A stretch of 42,248 bases of DNA from NCBI RefSeq assembly GCF_001949145.1, contig NW_019091641.1, positions 58,861-101,108 of the forward strand, read 5' to 3'. The position numbers and the translations under genes are program-made. The notes beneath the pieces were generated by a model. That model was not told the DNA's origin. It saw only the letters and a list, made by a program, of their open reading frames with translations, and made no database searches. Every line of letters starts with the position of its first letter. The stretch's first letter is position 1. Of the stretch, positions 10,372 through 21,157 are shown one piece after another. This DNA is from Acanthaster planci. Taxonomy: Eukaryota; Echinodermata; Asteroidea; Valvatida; Acanthasteridae.

Positions 10372-11796
10372 CTTGCTCTGTACTGGTTGGCACGGGTCCC
10401 CCAGTCATCGATGGCGAAGGCACTGCTGTTGAAGACTCGGTAACTGGGCCTTTAGTCGTGGAAGGAAGTGTTGCAAGAGGATATATCCAGTCTGATGCAG
10501 GACTCCTTGGCCCTTCACCTCCTCGACCATCTCTCACTGCTGACACGCTAAACTGGTATTGAGTACTCGTTACCAGTGGTTGGACTACAAAGCTATTTGC
10601 AGGCTGGGTATTGCCTATCACTTGCACCTCGCCACCGACAGTCCATTCTACAGAAGCTCGCTTGAAGTACACAACGTATTTGACGACTGGCCCATCCCCA
10701 GAGTCAGTCGTGTATGATCCCCATGGATGCCAGGTAACAGTCACAGACGCTAGACCAGCAAGGACTGCTGGAGGCTGACTTAGGTACGGCTGAACTGTTG
10801 ACAATAACAAGTTTTCAAACAAACGTGGCCTCATAATAGGTTAATTTAAAGGTAACTACTTCAGTAACTCACTAAATGGTACGATATAGTATTTTCGTTG
10901 AGATGGGAGTGTAGGCTACATAATGAATATGGTTTTGATAACTGTTTCAACCAAGCTGAAAAAAGACGTAATTTGTCACTGCAAATATTCTTAACAATAC
11001 GCTTACCAAAAAGAGACACCCTAACATACGTCCACAGGCTTCCATTATGAAGGAGGTAGCAATAGACGTACTGATCGTCATTAAGTCCAGATGCAGAGAA
11101 AGTGTTATTCAGCACCTTCCCTTCAGTCACAGAGTCTGTTCGTGTGAATGATGTTGATGGATCGCCAGCAGCGAGGACAAGCAGGTTTGCTTGAAGAACA
11201 TCTCCCGATGTGGCGGCGCAGCTGAATGTACCATTCTGGTTCAGGTTGGGCATGGTCAACATCTGGAGTTCAACGATTCCTTTGAAGGAACAAAGCGTAC
11301 CACGATTGAATCGTTAGATTCCCGTATATACTGCTTGCTAGTTTAGCCTAACAAAAGTTACCATCTATTTGACAGTTGCACTATTTAATCAACAATTATG
11401 AAGTTCCGACCAATTTCTCGTAATTTCACTTTTGGTTAAAAATTTGTCATGGTTTTGGACTCAGTGTTGTGGTACACGAGAATCATTTGGGGGGAAAACA
11501 GATTTACACCAGACCTTGTTGCACAGAACTGAGACATTTTGATAAATTGGTCCAGCATGTAACACCATCAGAACGTGACACAGCAAAGGGGCAAGCATAT
11601 GCCTCGAGCGCCAGGTGAAAGTAAGTTATACCTGTTTGGCAGTTGTTTGCGTTCATATCTGAATGGTATCCATCAGCACAGGCTCCATTAGATCCGCTGC
11701 AGTAGCCGCTATCTCTGACACAGGCAGCGTTGTTCGCACAGTGACAGTGGCTGAGGCAGTCTTGACCATACATGCCAGTCGGACACGTGCCTACTA
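10372..11796 (-). CDS. Extra EGF-Ig-FN3 module of the receptor locus (partial)
   Basis: Three consecutive phase 1-1 exons: 11796-11632 (EGF-like, CPTGMYGQDC and ACVRDSGYCSGSNG), 11279-11007 (Ig-like, FSCAATSGDVLQ and VLNNTFSASG) and 10794-10372 (FN3, TQYQFSVSAVRDGRGGEG plus a Thr/Ser/Pro stalk ending in STEQ). All borders are GT-AG. Either these are the N-terminal half of the same receptor, splicing from 10372 directly to 9693 in frame, or they are the remnant of a neighbouring paralogue that lost its membrane and kinase exons. No signal peptide, TM segment or kinase exon of its own was seen. Upstream exons beyond 11796 were not identified. Confidence 0.8.
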
Positions 11797-14700
11797 CTTC
11801 ATCGTGACGTGCAATTTTGATAGAAAGACAAAGTTTGCATAAAGAGAAGAAAACATAATTGAATGACCTCGGGACAAAGAGCCTTTTGTTTGTCAAACTC
11901 ATTTGATCTACTCATAGTTGTGTGACTAATTAAGAATTCTAACAGTCCAGCAGTAGTTTCCTTTAATTCCCTACTCCCTGTTAGGGTGAATTGATAGGAA
12001 TTGACCCTATCACTTTTAAATAAAAGCATCATAAAAACAGTTCAACATTTGGACAGTGAGCTAGACTATAAGTCTTGACCTCTACATGGTAGATTTTCTC
12101 CTGTGACAAACTACAAAATTTGCTTTTCAAGAGCTGAAGGTCTGCCAGCACCACATGTTCCCGAGAGACAACATAATATTTTGCACGCTTAATCTTTGGT
12201 TGTAGTTGACGATTTTTTCTGTGGCAAAGCTCTTCACAAGATAATATTAAGCTCAATGAAATCACAAGCCATCAAAGAATCATTCAGCCAAATTCTCAGT
12301 TTGACAATGAAATGTCAAAGCCAGTCTTTGCTGCAGTAGTGAAAATTAATACACACCAGTTAATATTACTGGGATTGATAACGAAATTACAAGTGTTGAT
12401 CATGACTAACCTACAATCCTCGTCCGAAAATTAGATATATTTTGTAAGTTAGAATGGTGATAACTTGCCTGATACGCTGCAATGACCGAGCAATATGGCC
12501 AGAAAAAAGAGAGCCCAATCCGCCATGGCAAGGCCTCCATGAACGCGGAAATCAACAGTTAACCGTGGTAAAATTCCAAGCATCTATGTGTTTGCAGTAC
12601 TGTTTTGTCGAATCTACCAATGCCCGTCATATATCTTCTAAACTGTAATCTAACGCATAGTCACGGCCACCGCCTCTGAACAGACAGGTAAATCTTAGCT
12701 ACGTCGTTTTCTTTAAATTAGCCAAGGAAAAGTGTAAGAAACTTGCAAACTAATGTTTAACAATAAATATTGAATGCATGTAAACTCTACTAGCACAATC
12801 ACACCACTTTATGCCAAAGTTGATACGGGGGCCTAAAATAGCCACCGCAACAAGAATCTCACCAAGGGAAATAAACGAGGTAAATCAACCATCGAGAAAA
12901 CAGAGGTAGCACCTTAAGCAGAAGCATATGCCTCGTCAGTAAGAAGTGGTAGGGTAGGGCGTGTTTAATCAAGGGCGGACTCAATTGTAGCAACGCAACC
13001 ATAACCCACGCATTTCACAATCGTTCGTGAACCAGCGAAGTGCAGTTCCCATCGAAGGAGCTTCCATTACCAGGAAAATGGTTACCTCCCGTGGTTCTAC
13101 CAGGGGATGTGTGTGCACTTTGGACGGAAGTCTGATGAGCACTTACGAGTTAAAACACACCTTAAAGGGCAGAAGTTAAATCTTGTCAAAAAAAAAATTT
13201 GTAAGCGTGCGTGCTTGCCTAATATGGGCCCACTCTCACGACTCAACGCAGTCCTTTAAGCATTGCATTCGAGCATTCCTACAGAAATGGCTGGAACATA
13301 TCGAGGTTTCCTCTTGAATAATGTCAATGTTTGGTTCATAAATATGTTAATTTATAGCATAGAAAATAAGAAGGCCCTAAATTCCCTTGGTATGACTGAA
13401 CGGAGAGAGAAAACAAGATTAAGTTGCACTCATTGATACATACGAATACGATGCACTACCCTCACGCAATATTTGCATCATTGGTTGTGGCCCTTCAGTC
13501 CTTCCGTAGTTGGGACGAGCCACGCTTGGTCGCACTCATATACAGGTGTCCTGATTTTGAACTTCAGGTGTGCACGATAGGCTGCGTGACTGTACATATT
13601 TACTGGCCCAACCCTAGCCTACGGGTGCAACGTGCGCCTTGCAAATGGGTCTTTGTTGTGAGTGTTCGAAGCATTTGAATGCAATAAATAGTACAAACTT
13701 TGGACAAAAGGTCAAGGGTGAAAATGCTCCCATTTGGCAGTGTGCAACAATTCGCTGGAAGTTTTGCAGTAGTATTTCTCAAATGTTGTCTTCACCACCA
13801 AAACTACAAAGTGAGCATCACATGGATCAAAGTTCCAATGGGTTTACCATCTCCTACCAAATGCAGTATCACCTTTCATTTTTAAACTTTGTCAGATTTT
13901 TATGCCTTTCTCTAAAAAAAGTTTGGTGACCCGGAAATAGCAGGATTTTATTACTGTGCATAACGCCCACGAAAATTGTAGCTTACTCCATGCCGCACAA
14001 TGCACAATGACAGACAGGGGAGAATTGGGGAACTTTACGCTCAACAAGTACAGACATATCACAAAAGGCGAAGTTTACAAGCCTCTTGGCTGAAAAGATG
14101 ACCTTTTTCACCTTCTGTAAATTTGAGATCTACCAACTGGTTTCCTTTCAACATGAACTGCGGTCCAGGAGTAATGTGTCTTTGAAGTCAGTAAATGAGG
14201 GGGTAATCGGGAAGTTTTCACAATTAAATCATGGAACCATCACCACCAACAACCTCCATCATATTACATGTGCTAATCAAGCAGACACTGGCATACAGCT
14301 CATGAGCGACCTGTATGCCAGGCTCACTATGTCCCCAGCCCCGCATTTTTGACAAATTGGCTATAAATGTAAACAATTTTCAAAGGAAAAATTGTGGATG
14401 AAAAACGTAATAGGCAATTTGGAGCCTACATTTCGATTGGTATTCCCTGATCATTTTCCGAAGTGTATAGGACAGCTCAGGGTAATTATAGTTTAATCTC
14501 TTTGGTTCTGCAGATGGCGTGTCTCGGAAAATTCAATTTTTCAGAGACTCTAAGATAATTTTCTTTCATCACTCTGATGAAGACACGCTCATTGAAACAT
14601 TTCCCCTTGTTTCTATAGATAGGTTTACTCAGTTCTTGAGAATATTTAGAGGCACCTGTAATGGCTTCTTTGATGTTGCTCGCCGTTTGTCTAATACCGC

Positions 14701-16192
14701 GGTTGCAACTGGGCTTGGCAAACTTTGGTAAGATATGCATCTACTGCAGGTGCTAGGAAATGTTCCAAGAAACCACCGCAAAAATAATCGAGTGAACTCT
14801 TGATAAACATTAAAATTGATTGCATGAAGGAAAAAGGGGCTTATAATCTGGCAACTCCCCATGAACATATTACAATGAATGAGATAAATTCTGGGAGCAC
14901 AATAAAAATATGTTTCAAGTATGTATAAGCACAGCTGGAATCACTGATCTCTGCTGCTGGCGTGGATGAGGGCGATCGCTCTTCATGCGGAATGTTATTC
15001 CATTAGGCGCTTGTAGCCAACGGCTGCCGTAAATTTTATTCCCACCGCCGCCCTCAAACAAGTGTCCGCTGTGGGTACTTTGTGATTGACATTCGCCATG
15101 ATCATAGTGCAGCAGCTCTATGTAATCCTAACCTTATACGAATGTGGCAAAATGGGATGGACGTTTGAAACCTAAGAGATCTGTTACTGGCCATGCGCAC
15201 TTCACTCAAAGAAAAAAAGCTGGACCAACCTGACGGGACCCTCTGATCTGCCTGTGTTTGTTTTACGTTTTCATTGTACGCGCTTATTTTCTCTGGGTGT
15301 TTTGGCTTTTGGCGGTGCTGCATTTGGAAAATGGTCAAATATCCACAATTATTAATTCATTTATATTATTCTTTCATTTTTAGTATACAGCCATCAAAGC
15401 TAAAATGTCATGCCACAGAAAACAGTGAAAATCAACTCAATAACTGAATTTAGGGAAACTAAAAACACTGGTTTAATTGTTTATGTGCTATTGAATTGGT
15501 TATCAAAGGTTGAATTTAAACAGTTCATGTTTAAAATCCTGAAATGGTCATTGGTTATTTTGGACAGAGACACGCCCTGTCGGGCTTGACCATTTTCCAG
15601 GTCAAACACGACCTTCTGTGAGGTCATTGCTACCTTTCTGGGGTCACAAATGTCATTGCTGGTCCAGAAAGGTTTATCTTAGGTATAAGGTATAAGCCCC
15701 AAGGTACAGTATAGAGTATACAAAGCTCCAACAAACTCTACGGAAAATAGGCATAGGCCTAAAGGTTTACATTCAGGGCGTTCAGAGAAATAGGCCCAAG
15801 AGATACAGGAGTGGAATCCATTGCTTCATCCATCTTTAAGTCTTTAATTAAATTGATTGGGTTATGTTCCTCACGCGCAAAATCGGTGCAATCTACAAGT
15901 TGATCATATATTTTCTACGCCCGGACATGGTTGCGTGACGTGCCTCTTCCCGAATTTGCGGATGATCGAACATCAGGTAAGTCGGGCCTCGGCCAGTTAT
16001 ATTTGTAAACCTCTTCTAGAGCTTTACAAAAGGATTGCGACCGAAGTTCACGGGTGAGACAAGGCTATCTGACGATCTGTCATCAAGTCAAGTCAAGCTT
16101 GAGCGAAACTGGATGTAGCCCAACAACCCATCCCCGTTTCCTTAACCATGACATGATGCTATGCATGCACACTCTATGTTTTTAAATTTCAG
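11797..16192. other. Stretch without a supported gene between the receptor locus and the Calx-beta exons
   Basis: No exon with a recognisable domain was found on either strand. The N-terminal or signal-peptide exon of the receptor could lie here. Notable items are a diverged copy of the 1187-1215 sequence at 12523-12551, a weak Ig-like frame with stops at 13811-13960, a perfect 11-bp hairpin at 14288-14321, and AT-rich sequence throughout. Confidence 0.5.
14288..14321. repeat. Perfect 11-bp hairpin
   Basis: CTGGCATACAG and CTGTATGCCAG are exact reverse complements separated by a 12-base loop. The stem is isolated and no mature RNA or terminator context is visible, so the function is unknown. 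Confidence 0.7.
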
Positions 16193-17029
16193 TTGATCAT
16201 TTCCAGTTCGAGACTTCCACCTACACAGTGGATGAAGATATTGGCACGGCAACAGTCTATGTACTACGGAGTGAACCTCGTGATCCAACAAGTTCGCAAG
16301 TTGGTAAGTGATCACTTATTCAGGTTTATAAAAGGCAAATATCGATGCCTCTTGCCTCTTAGGTAATTCCAACCCTAGGCTAGAATGTTTCGTGACAGCG
16401 GGAATTTCACGTTTAATTCGGATGCCACGATCATGTGGGGGATTAGTCAATCTTTTTTCATGATAACTTAATAATGCCCGATTCAGCAAGTCTTGTTTTC
16501 TTTCTATCAACGGTTGCGGACGGAAACCTTCCGCTTTACAAGTAGAAACCTCACTGCGTTAACGATAGTGCGATACGATCATTAACATGATATACCGCCG
16601 CCTCTTGGTTTGAACGTTATATTGCGATATTATACTTGAAGTCTTGTAATAAAAGGAGGTATAGTACGTAAACGATAAAACATACTGGTCTGTTACCGTT
16701 ACTTTACGGTCTAAAACAAGGAACTACGGAATGCAAAAAAATGTTTCCCACATTACTCCGTCCTGGAAGTTGTTGATGCCATTGTTGGTCGTTCTTTCAT
16801 TCCAGATGTTATGACTTCTGATGGTACAGCTGTGAATGGAATCGATTATGTAGCGACCACTGCCACTCTGAACTTCACATCAACCACCAACCGAGTGCCC
16901 TTTACTGTTGCAATTATAGATAATGGCGTAGATAACAATGATACCAACATACACTGCTTCAACGTCAGCTTGACCAACCCAAATCCAAACTCTGCCCTTC
17001 TTGGCCCAGACGCACGCAAGTTTGCATCA
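16193..17029 (+). CDS. Two Calx-beta domain exons of an extracellular protein (partial)
   Basis: Exon 16193-16303 (phase 1-1) encodes FQFETSTYTVDEDIGTATVY. Exon 16806 to about 17029 encodes DGTAVNGIDYVATTATLNFT, then VAIIDNG and FNVSLTNP. Together they form one Calx-beta domain, the calcium-binding beta-sandwich of FRAS1/FREM, ADGRV1, integrin beta-4 and Na/Ca exchangers. Conserved landmarks are the acidic VDED turn, the DGTA..G.DY motif and the second acidic DN.VDNND loop. The first intron has GTAAGT and CCAG borders. The 3' border is uncertain: the frame stays open to 17143 and no strong donor is seen. No neighbouring exon was found, so this may be part of a larger broken gene. The parent family cannot be assigned. 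Confidence 0.7.
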
Positions 17030-17143
17030 GTGACATCTCTTGAGCTTAAATCGTACCTTTGCCCCAACTGGGTGCATGAGTTTCGGGGTCAAGCGTGCCC
17101 TCAAATGTTGGTGACGGTTTTTTACACCAACGTACTTATTTGA

Positions 17144-17348
17144 GGAAAATCGATCAGTCATACTTGCTGTATTCATCGAAACTATTTTGGCAAATCGAAA
17201 AAAAAAATATATATATATATATACATCACGCCCACGCCCCTGTAATTCAAACTTTTGTTCATTTTTGTTAAAGTGAAAAGTGTGTGTTACCATACTTATT
17301 ATTTATTAAGTCTGTTTCAAAAACTTTATTTTTGGTTTTTTTTTAAAT
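17144..17348. repeat. AT-rich spacer with a TA dinucleotide run
   Basis: This short stretch includes an alternating AT run at about 17207-17223 and a T-rich tract ending just before the broken frame at 17349. Nothing coding was seen. Confidence 0.6.
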
Positions 17349-18503
17349 ATGGGACTTCAGTTTAGTAAATTGTTTATTGTCGTTAACAACAACAATTCGT
17401 TTTGGGCCAAGTTTCCAGATATCACTATGGCTTACAAAATGCCTAAGGTCACCACACAGGAAGTTGTAGATCTCTGGCATACAGACCATATGTTATTTTA
17501 TCAAAATCAAATTAATTTTGCAGTTTATTGCGCTACAACCGCAAGTGGGATAGACTTTGCATTGTTGATCCCGACCCTTACGTATCTGCTTTGATGACCT
17601 TTTACGTCTATCACACTGTTCGAAAAGTAATATCACGTTGTAAGTTTTCACTACCGAGTGAACCCAAATTTGACCCACTAATGATTACTGCGATTATGAT
17701 TCTTTTATTGAGTCTACGTTGATCCAAGCAAACATTTTAGACAAACTCGTGACCCTTATTCAAATGGTCTCGGAACTGCTTGGTATTTGGACATTGTAGG
17801 TCTTAGTAAACACGGAACTCATAATTATCTCCCTGTCCCTGGGAAAAACTACGATCCACAACCTGTGTACAACGAATATTATGGTCTCAAGGGTAACCTA
17901 ATGGGATTTCATTGACAACCTGTGGGTTCAGGTCTCTCGTTGAAATATATAATTGGTTGGATCGAACAAGACGACAACGTTAAAACAGCTTGGCAAGACT
18001 TTATTCCTCACAAATGAACCAAACTTACAGATGTAGGATATACTCATAAAAATTATTCTATTCGAACTTTCGTTTGGTCATTGTTCGGAGCTCAAGCTGA
18101 TCAGTGTGTTAACAAAAGGAACTGGATTAGATGCCCAGATTCAATGTATCACTAATGTTGAATAAAAAAATGCTTAACCAAACTAAAAGGATCTACTGAT
18201 GACTATCAAAGTTCGCCTTAAATTGCCCGGAGTCATTTGAATCGTGTCATAAGACCAGGTTTGTATCTAATTCAATCGGATATGAACCTTCGATTTGGAA
18301 CGACTGAAGGATGTAACAACAACATTCAAATCGCAACACCTGACAAGCACTTTGGATATCATCTGGAAGTTATCACAAATGAAGAAGTTAACATAAATGA
18401 TCATGATGTTAAAGAAGTTGATCATGATATTAAAGAAGTTGATCATGATGTTAAAGAAGTTGATCATGATGTTAAAGAAGTTGATCATGATGCTAAATAA
18501 GTT
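17349..18503 (+). pseudogene. Broken virus-like or mobile-element structural reading frame (tentative)
   Basis: A coherent protein-like signal runs through about 1.1 kb but changes frame several times and meets stops, for example between the frames at 17349-17594 and 17528-17722 and again after 17900. Short readable pieces such as VVDLWHTDHMLFYQNQINF and FVWSLFGAQA recall, from memory, a family of uncharacterised open frames spread through invertebrate genomes. That family may encode a structural protein of a Polinton/adintovirus-type or other large DNA element. No polymerase, integrase or protease partner and no terminal repeats were found nearby. The identification is weak; what is firm is that a decayed, formerly coding element is present. 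Confidence 0.4.
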
Positions 18504-18520
18504 GATCATGATGTTAAAGG
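18399..18520. repeat. 21-bp tandem repeat, about six copies
   Basis: The unit GATCATGATGTTAAAGAAGT plus T recurs at an exact 21-bp period (18399, 18420, 18441, 18462, 18483, partial at 18504). It therefore keeps frame and encodes DHDVKEV heptads on the plus strand. A TAA arises in the fifth copy. It forms the 3' end of the broken element. The minus-strand frame through it is an artefact of the period. Confidence 0.9.
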
Positions 18521-18704
18521 AGAAATCCTGGGTATCAAAACAACTAATCAACTGCAGTTACCTCCAACCAAAAACCAAAGATACCTATCAAGATGAAAAA
18601 AAGCACTAACATTTGGTATGCTTTGCATTTCGCTGGCTTTAATTTGGTTTATCAGATAATTCAAATTTATACAAATTCATATCCAGCTTCAAATTGAAGT
18701 CGAG

Positions 18705-18873
18705 ATATTTATAATTTATTTTTTAGACATGGGTATATCGGCATATACTAGTTATTAGACATTGGTATACCTGCATATATATCAGTTCTATTTATAATTT
18801 ATGCTTAGACATGGGTATATCGGCATATGCCAGTTTATGAGTAATTTATGCTCACACATGGGTATATCGGCTT
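18705..18873. repeat. Degenerate AT-rich tandem repeat, four copies
   Basis: The core AGACATGGGTATATCGGCAT occurs at about 18725, 18757 (diverged), 18807 and 18853. Most copies are preceded by ATTTATAATTTAT. Spacing is irregular (32-50 bp), suggesting an old minisatellite or the sub-terminal repeats of a mobile element. Confidence 0.75.
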
Positions 18874-18985
18874 ATTCTCCAACTATATGTGCACAAGCCA
18901 CACATTGACACCATGTTTTGGTTTTTGGCAACGATTTCGAGCGGCAGGTTTATTTGTTTTTGCCGATTTCAAAGCCACTTTCTAT

Positions 18986-19183
18986 TGCCACACTTGGCAG
19001 AAATTCTGGAAGATTTTCTTGGCACAGTTGCCAGGCTTGCCACACTTGGCAGAAACTCAGGCACAGTTGCCAAAGAGATACTAGCCACACTTGGCAGAAA
19101 AACAGAAAGAAACTCGCCAAAGGCTTGCCACACTTGGCAGAAAAAGGCAAGGTTGTTAACTGAAAGACTTGCCAAACTAGGCA
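18986..19183. repeat. Array of TGCCA/TGGCA palindromes
   Basis: The 14-bp hairpin TGCCACACTTGGCA, or a close variant, occurs five times (18986, 19038, 19083, 19126, 19170) at a period of 43-52 bp. The mirror-image form TGGCACAGTTGCCA lies between copies at 19020-19033 and 19060-19072 (the latter without its first T). Units share flanking GAAA. All three frames stay largely open across it because of the repeat. It could be a protein-binding array or the sub-terminal repeats of a transposon; no protein product is supported. Confidence 0.85.
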
Positions 19184-20627
19184 TAGCAGGTTGGAATTCC
19201 TTTGCACACTTGCCATGCAGACAAACCCCGCCGGAACTAGTAGGTGCTTGTCTTAAATTATTTGTCATGTGATTCTATTTATCATTTACAAATTAAGAAA
19301 ATCTTACATAAAGCACGCCGTTTTTCAACCGCTTGAACAGGCGGTTGGAATAAGCCCTACCAGAACAAGAGGTTGCTTGGCGTAGTGTTTAAGAAAAACA
19401 AAAATGAAACATTACTAACAACTAATTTTAGGTTATAATCACTGCGAGATAAGTTGCATAAATTGTTTATTTGTTTACTTCGTAAACTGCGTGTCGTTCC
19501 CAGGTAGTTCCTGCCATTGAACCAGTAAAAGCTAAATTTATAATATATTATATTATATATATTATAATTTATAATATGATATATTTATACATACAATTAC
19601 AATGGAGATGGGGAGGTGGTGGGTTAAATTTGTGTGCTGCCGCCTCGAAAATCTAAGCCGAAGTGGTCCATTTTTAGAGCCAAACTTGCTGCGGTTCAAC
19701 ATTTATTCCCTTGTGGCCTTCTGGCTTCACCCTATTACTCCCCTCAGACAGTTTCAGGTGTCTGGGCCCAAAGGAAGTACTACATTCTCTGAACCCTCTG
19801 AGGCCTCTGCAACCACTTAGCTGATCCCATGAAGCCAGCTAGTGCAAGACAGTCATAGATGAAACAGTAGCGCCTTGTTCACCACGGTATAAGCCAGATG
19901 ACCACGGTTGTTTCAAAGACTAAACAACGTGTTTTGTGGTGAATAATGCATTTTATCCCAAAGCGATAAAATAAACTATTACACGTTAAGTAATTTATAC
20001 TTTCTATGTTTGCATTACGAGATATTTTTTTTTGTGCATTTATATTTATGATGTCCATGTTTACAAGTAGTTCCTGGTTATTTTCTAAACATCTCAAGCA
20101 ACGTTTACTAATTGTTTGGTTCAGTTTTAATTTAAACTCAAGGCTGACAATGGTTTTTCATTAAGGCGATGGCTACACTTATTATTTTTTCTAACATAAA
20201 AAAATTTGAAACCTTCATAAATTTGGGTTGGGTAATTTCCAAAAAAAAAAAAAAAAATCTCAGGGAGATGGTGCTATTTTAGGGTTGGTTACGCTACGCT
20301 TCAGCTCCGGATAAAAATTGGTCCAGTTCTCTCCTTTCTTCACTACTCGTTGTCAGTTGGGAGAAACGGGACCCTTTTGGCCGCGATAGATATTCCTATT
20401 GTGCAAAAGGAAATAAACAAAATGTATCTGGGACTAACGTAAATCCAGACAATAATGTCAATTCAATTCTCTTGCGAACTCGTGGTTTAAAATATTACAA
20501 TTCACGAACAAACGCATCATATATAAGACCATTTCGAATATATAGATGCCTGTTGACGTGAAAATGGGTTATGCAGTCTAGTTTTCTCAATAAACATGTT
20601 TTTGCCTACCTTTACCCAACAAATAAG
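19184..20627. other. Repeat-rich stretch, no gene supported
   Basis: It contains a short hairpin near 19329-19350 (CAACCGC and GCGGTTG), an AT palindromic block at 19538-19586, and a poly-A run near 20240-20256. Open frames are short and show no domain. A first exon for the duplicated gene copy at 20628 was looked for and not found. Confidence 0.55.
19538..19586. repeat. AT-only palindromic block
   Basis: A run made almost wholly of TATAATATATTATA-type words that can fold on itself. This is a typical palindromic microsatellite with no regulatory assignment. Confidence 0.7.
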
Positions 20628-20725
20628 GGATTCAGTCATGTTAACATGAAAAGCCACGACGCTGGAAACGCGTGCGAATACTGTTTCACCTCGTTTCTCT
20701 TTGGACGACAATTCTTAATTAACAG
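20628..20725 (+). pseudogene. Diverged copy of exon 2 of the secreted-protein gene
   Basis: After an AAG acceptor the sequence encodes FSHVNMKSHDAGNACEYCF, against FSHVNMTCNDAGNVCQHCF in the intact gene at 22761-22854. Both are preceded by similar TTTAC.C.ACAAA.AG sequence and followed by GTATGTATC. This copy has four extra bases before the donor, changing the exit phase from 1 to 2, and has lost one cysteine. No matching exon 1, 3 or 4 was seen around it. It is best read as the remnant of a tandem duplicate, though an exon of an unseen gene is possible. Confidence 0.7.
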
Positions 20726-21157
20726 GTATGTATCATATAATACTATGCTACAGACGTACTACATTTATAGGCATAACTTACCGGATTACAAAGGAAAAAT
20801 GGGTGTTGTTTGGGGCGTCGACATCAGATTGTAGGAAAAAAGGTGCCGTCTTTTACCCTACGTTTGACTTTTGAAAGGTAACAGTCTTTTAAAGTCACGA
20901 CTGAACTATGGGGGCGTTCTGCTGCCCCCATCTGTCCCCAAGCACGTCTTTTTCGATCCCCACAAAATAGGTGAGGTAACGAATCTTCAATATTAATGTA
21001 TCATTAAATTGTGCAATTAATTATAATACATATAAACCTGATACGACTTGAATTCACTCTTGACATGCATAATTATATTATACGTTAAATAAAACATAAC
21101 TTTACAAGGACTCAAGGGCCTTTCGCAAAATCGTCTGAAGGACACACGCACAACTGA

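Noticed and set aside
18267-18551. Minus-strand Met/Ile/Asn/Phe-rich frame
   Set aside because: It is antisense to the 21-bp repeat and has no independent support.
18986-19183. CRISPR-like array of short repeats
   Set aside because: The host is clearly a eukaryote with spliced genes, spacers are partly repetitive themselves, and no cas genes exist nearby.
18848-19272. Overlapping frames of 78-127 residues on both strands through the palindrome array
   Set aside because: All arise from the repeat itself; several frames on both strands are open at once, which indicates low-complexity sequence and not coding.
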